From assembly GCA_028277405.1 (NCBI GenBank), contig JANQGH010000041.1, forward strand, positions 1 to 44,266: a stretch of 44,266 nt of DNA, written 5' to 3'. The notes under the pieces were generated by a model. It saw only the letters and a program-made list of their open reading frames with translations, was not told the DNA's origin and ran no database searches. The DNA is from Alphaproteobacteria bacterium (GTDB lineage Bacteria; Pseudomonadota; Alphaproteobacteria; DSM-16000; Inquilinaceae). Shown piece by piece: positions 42,288 to 44,266 of this stretch. The first letter of the stretch is position 1; each line of letters starts with the position of its first letter. Position numbers and translations under genes: made by a program.

Positions 42288-43297
42288 CGGCCGCATCGGC
42301 TGGGCGGCCGTTGCTGGAGGTGCGTGACCTGACGGTCCGCTTCGGCCCGCTGACGGCGGTGAACGCGGTTTCCTTTTCCGTCGGACGCGGCGAGACCGTC
42401 GGCATTGTCGGTGAGTCGGGATCCGGCAAGACGGCGCTGGCCCATGCCGTGATGCGCTTGCACGACACGCCGCCGGCGACCTACCCGTCCGGTGAGGTGA
42501 TCTTCGACGGGCACGACCTGCTTCGGCTCGACGAACGAGACATGCGCGCCGTACGGGGCGCTGACATCGCCATGATCTTCCAGGACCCGATGGCCAGCCT
42601 GAACCCGGTCTTCACCATCGGCGATCAGGTGGCCGAAGCCGTGCTGACCCATGGGCGTGATGGCAAGGCGGGTGCACGGCGACGGACGATCGATGCCCTG
42701 GCCGAGACCGGTCTGCCGGACCCGGAAAGCCTGCTGGACAAATACCCGCACGAGCTGTCCGGCGGCATGCAGCAGCGGGTCATGATCGCCATGGCCCTGG
42801 TGATGCGACCGACCTTGCTGATCGCGGACGAGCCGACGACCGCGCTGGACGTCACCATCCAGGCACAGGTCTTGACCCTGCTGGACGATCTGCGCCGCCG
42901 TCACGACATGACGGTCCTGTTCATCACCCATGATCTCGGCGCGCTCGCCCGGCTGGCGGATCGCGTGCTGGTGATGTATGCCGGCCACGCAGTCGAGCTG
43001 GGCGCCGCCGAGGCGGTCTATCGCGCGCCGCGGATGCCCTACACGGTCGACCTGCTGGCGGCTACGCCGCGTCCTGGCGATCGCGCCCAGCCTTTGCGGC
43101 CGATCCCGGGTGCGATGCCCGACCTGATCAACCCGCCCCGCGGCTGCCCGTTCGCGCCGCGCTGCCGCTCGGCGCGCGAGATCTGCCATCTGACCAAACC
43201 GGTCTTGGAAGAGAAGGTCGACGGCCATTGGGCGCGCTGTCATCTGCAGCCCAATGAGTTTGTGGAGGCCGTGAGCCCGGCGGGAATACCGGTATGA
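42284..43297 (+). CDS. Dipeptide-type ABC importer ATPase, DppD class
   Basis: A 337-residue ATPase: Walker [10 protein letters not shown] (about 43-51), Q-loop [14 protein letters not shown] (about 95-108), signature [15 protein letters not shown] (about 161-175), Walker [15 protein letters not shown] and H-loop FITHDLG, then the oligopeptide-type C-terminal domain with cysteines ([15 protein letters not shown] and WARC), which in relatives binds an iron-sulfur cluster. GTG start overlapping dppC-class gene (GTGA). Works as a heterodimer with the last gene. Confidence 0.96.
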   Translation: MTAASAGRPLLEVRDLTVRFGPLTAVNAVSFSVGRGETVGIVGESGSGKTALAHAVMRLHDTPPATYPSGEVIFDGHDLLRLDERDMRAVRGADIAMIFQDPMASLNPVFTIGDQVAEAVLTHGRDGKAGARRRTIDALAETGLPDPESLLDKYPHELSGGMQQRVMIAMALVMRPTLLIADEPTTALDVTIQAQVLTLLDDLRRRHDMTVLFITHDLGALARLADRVLVMYAGHAVELGAAEAVYRAPRMPYTVDLLAATPRPGDRAQPLRPIPGAMPDLINPPRGCPFAPRCRSAREICHLTKPVLEEKVDGHWARCHLQPNEFVEAVSPAGIPV

Positions 43298-44265
43298 CCC
43301 AGCCGGTGATCGAGGCCGTATCGCTGGCGAAGCATTTCCCGATCCGGTCAAAAATCCTGGGCCGGACAATCGGACATGTCCGCGCCGTCGACGGGGTCGA
43401 TCTGACGCTGATGCCGGGCGAGACGCTGGGCATCGTGGGCGAGTCTGGCTGCGGCAAGTCCACGCTCGGCCGCCTGCTGGTCAGACTGCTGGCGCCCACG
43501 GGCGGCGACCTGCTCTACGCCGGACGGAGCACACAGGGCCTCGACCGCACCGGCGACATGGCCTTTCGTCGCGCCGTGCAGATCGTCTTCCAGAACCCCT
43601 ATGCCAGCCTCGACAGCAAGCTGACGGTCGGCCGCATTCTGGGCCAGCCCTTGCGCCTGCACCGGGTTCCCGGGGACCACGCGGCACGTATCGGCGCGGC
43701 ACTGGAGCGGGTCGGCCTTCAGGCAAGGGACGCCGCACGCTACCCCCACCAGTTTTCCGGCGGTCAGCGCCAGCGCATCGCCATCGCCCGCGCGGTAATC
43801 CTGGAACCGAAGGTTCTGATCTGCGACGAGGCGACCAGCGCGCTGGATGTCTCGGTGCAAGCCCAGATCGTCGACCTGCTGACGCAGCTTCGGCGCGAGA
43901 CCGGTATGGCACTGGTCTTCATCGCCCACGACCTGGCCGTGGTGGAGCGGCTGTGTCGGCGGGTCATGGTCATGTATCTCGGCCACACGATGGAGGTCGC
44001 AGGCGTCGAGGCACTTTATGACAACGCCGCGCATCCCTATACAAGGGCGCTGCTGGCGGCGATCCCTATCCCCGACCCTGCGGTAGAGCGGGCGCGCCGG
44101 CACGAGCCGCTTGAGGGCCAGGTGCCATCGCCGGCCGACCCGCCGCCTGGCTGTCCGTTCTCGACCCGGTGCCCGATCGTTCGGCCGCGATGCCGAGCAG
44201 AACGGCCGTCGTTGCGTGAACTGGGGCCCGATCACCACGCCGCCTGCCACTTTCCGGCGACCTGA
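43294..44265 (+). CDS. Dipeptide-type ABC importer ATPase, DppF class
   Basis: A complete 323-residue ATPase that ends one base before the window edge. Walker [13 protein letters not shown] (about 49-60), Q-loop [14 protein letters not shown] (about 97-110), signature [15 protein letters not shown] (about 154-168), Walker [17 protein letters not shown] and H-loop [10 protein letters not shown], plus a C-terminal [15 protein letters not shown] cysteine cluster. ATGA overlap with the preceding gene. It completes the five-gene importer; any catabolic genes further downstream are outside the window. Confidence 0.96.
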   Translation: MTQPVIEAVSLAKHFPIRSKILGRTIGHVRAVDGVDLTLMPGETLGIVGESGCGKSTLGRLLVRLLAPTGGDLLYAGRSTQGLDRTGDMAFRRAVQIVFQNPYASLDSKLTVGRILGQPLRLHRVPGDHAARIGAALERVGLQARDAARYPHQFSGGQRQRIAIARAVILEPKVLICDEATSALDVSVQAQIVDLLTQLRRETGMALVFIAHDLAVVERLCRRVMVMYLGHTMEVAGVEALYDNAAHPYTRALLAAIPIPDPAVERARRHEPLEGQVPSPADPPPGCPFSTRCPIVRPRCRAERPSLRELGPDHHAACHFPAT

Positions 44266-44266
44266 C

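Noticed and set aside
1..44266. CRISPR arrays, tRNA/rRNA genes, IS elements, prophage genes
   Set aside because: No regularly spaced repeats, no structural-RNA-like segment in the gaps and no transposase, integrase or phage protein motif was seen.

Overview
The window is a GC-rich stretch (roughly 60-65% by eye) with dense, overlapping operons, GTG/TTG starts and dipeptide-type ABC, tripartite tricarboxylate (TTT) and FadR/LacI-regulated catabolic genes. This suits an alphaproteobacterium, perhaps Rhodospirillales-like; the assignment is from gene style only, since no rRNA, tRNA or marker gene is present. I saw no IS element, prophage gene or CRISPR array.

Layout. (1) 1-3625: tail of a dipeptide/oligopeptide-type ABC ATPase followed by a GH38 alpha-mannosidase, the end of a glycan uptake and trimming operon. 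(2) 3700-18393: an exopolysaccharide/capsule locus with a BY-type tyrosine kinase with Wzz domain, a PPP-type phosphatase, two O-antigen polymerase/ligase-like membrane proteins, a small membrane-anchored protein, an initiating sugar-phosphate transferase, GDP-mannose dehydratase and GDP-fucose synthase, a GT4 glycosyltransferase, a sulfotransferase, a GT26 transferase and a flippase. The predicted product is a fucose-containing, probably sulfated polysaccharide. (3) 18541-19371: two small proteins of unknown function. (4) 19750-26112: formylglycine-generating enzyme (FGE) facing a tctC-tctB-tctA-lacI-sulfatase operon. Sulfatase and FGE both lack signal peptides, so desulfation should occur inside the cell after import. 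(5) 26260-27769: a pair of short-chain dehydrogenases. (6) 27942-34161: a LacI regulator divergent from a five-gene CoA-linked operon (solute-binding-like protein without signal peptide, CaiB-type CoA transferase, enoyl-CoA hydratase, MBL hydrolase, 3-hydroxyacyl-CoA dehydrogenase). (7) 34236-38435: a four-gene operon of two enolase-superfamily proteins, a D-2-hydroxyacid dehydrogenase and a FadR-type GntR regulator. (8) 38798-44265: a complete five-gene dipeptide-type ABC importer, divergent from (7).

The most informative signals are in the promoters. A 16-bp near-palindrome, ATGAATTCGAATGCAT, occurs identically in front of tctC and in front of the dehydrogenase pair. A diverged second copy lies 22 bp from the tctC one, and a related site lies in the (7)/(8) divergent region. 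Separately, each of the two divergent promoters of (7)/(8) carries the same 19-bp FadR-type element (one mismatch) running into a TTGACC -35 box. LacI number two has its own TGGTAA-N6-TTACCA operator. Regions 4-8 thus look like an interlinked catabolic island for sulfated and acidic (glycan-derived?) substrates, lying beside a locus that appears to make a sulfated glycan. Substrates are not identifiable from sequence alone.
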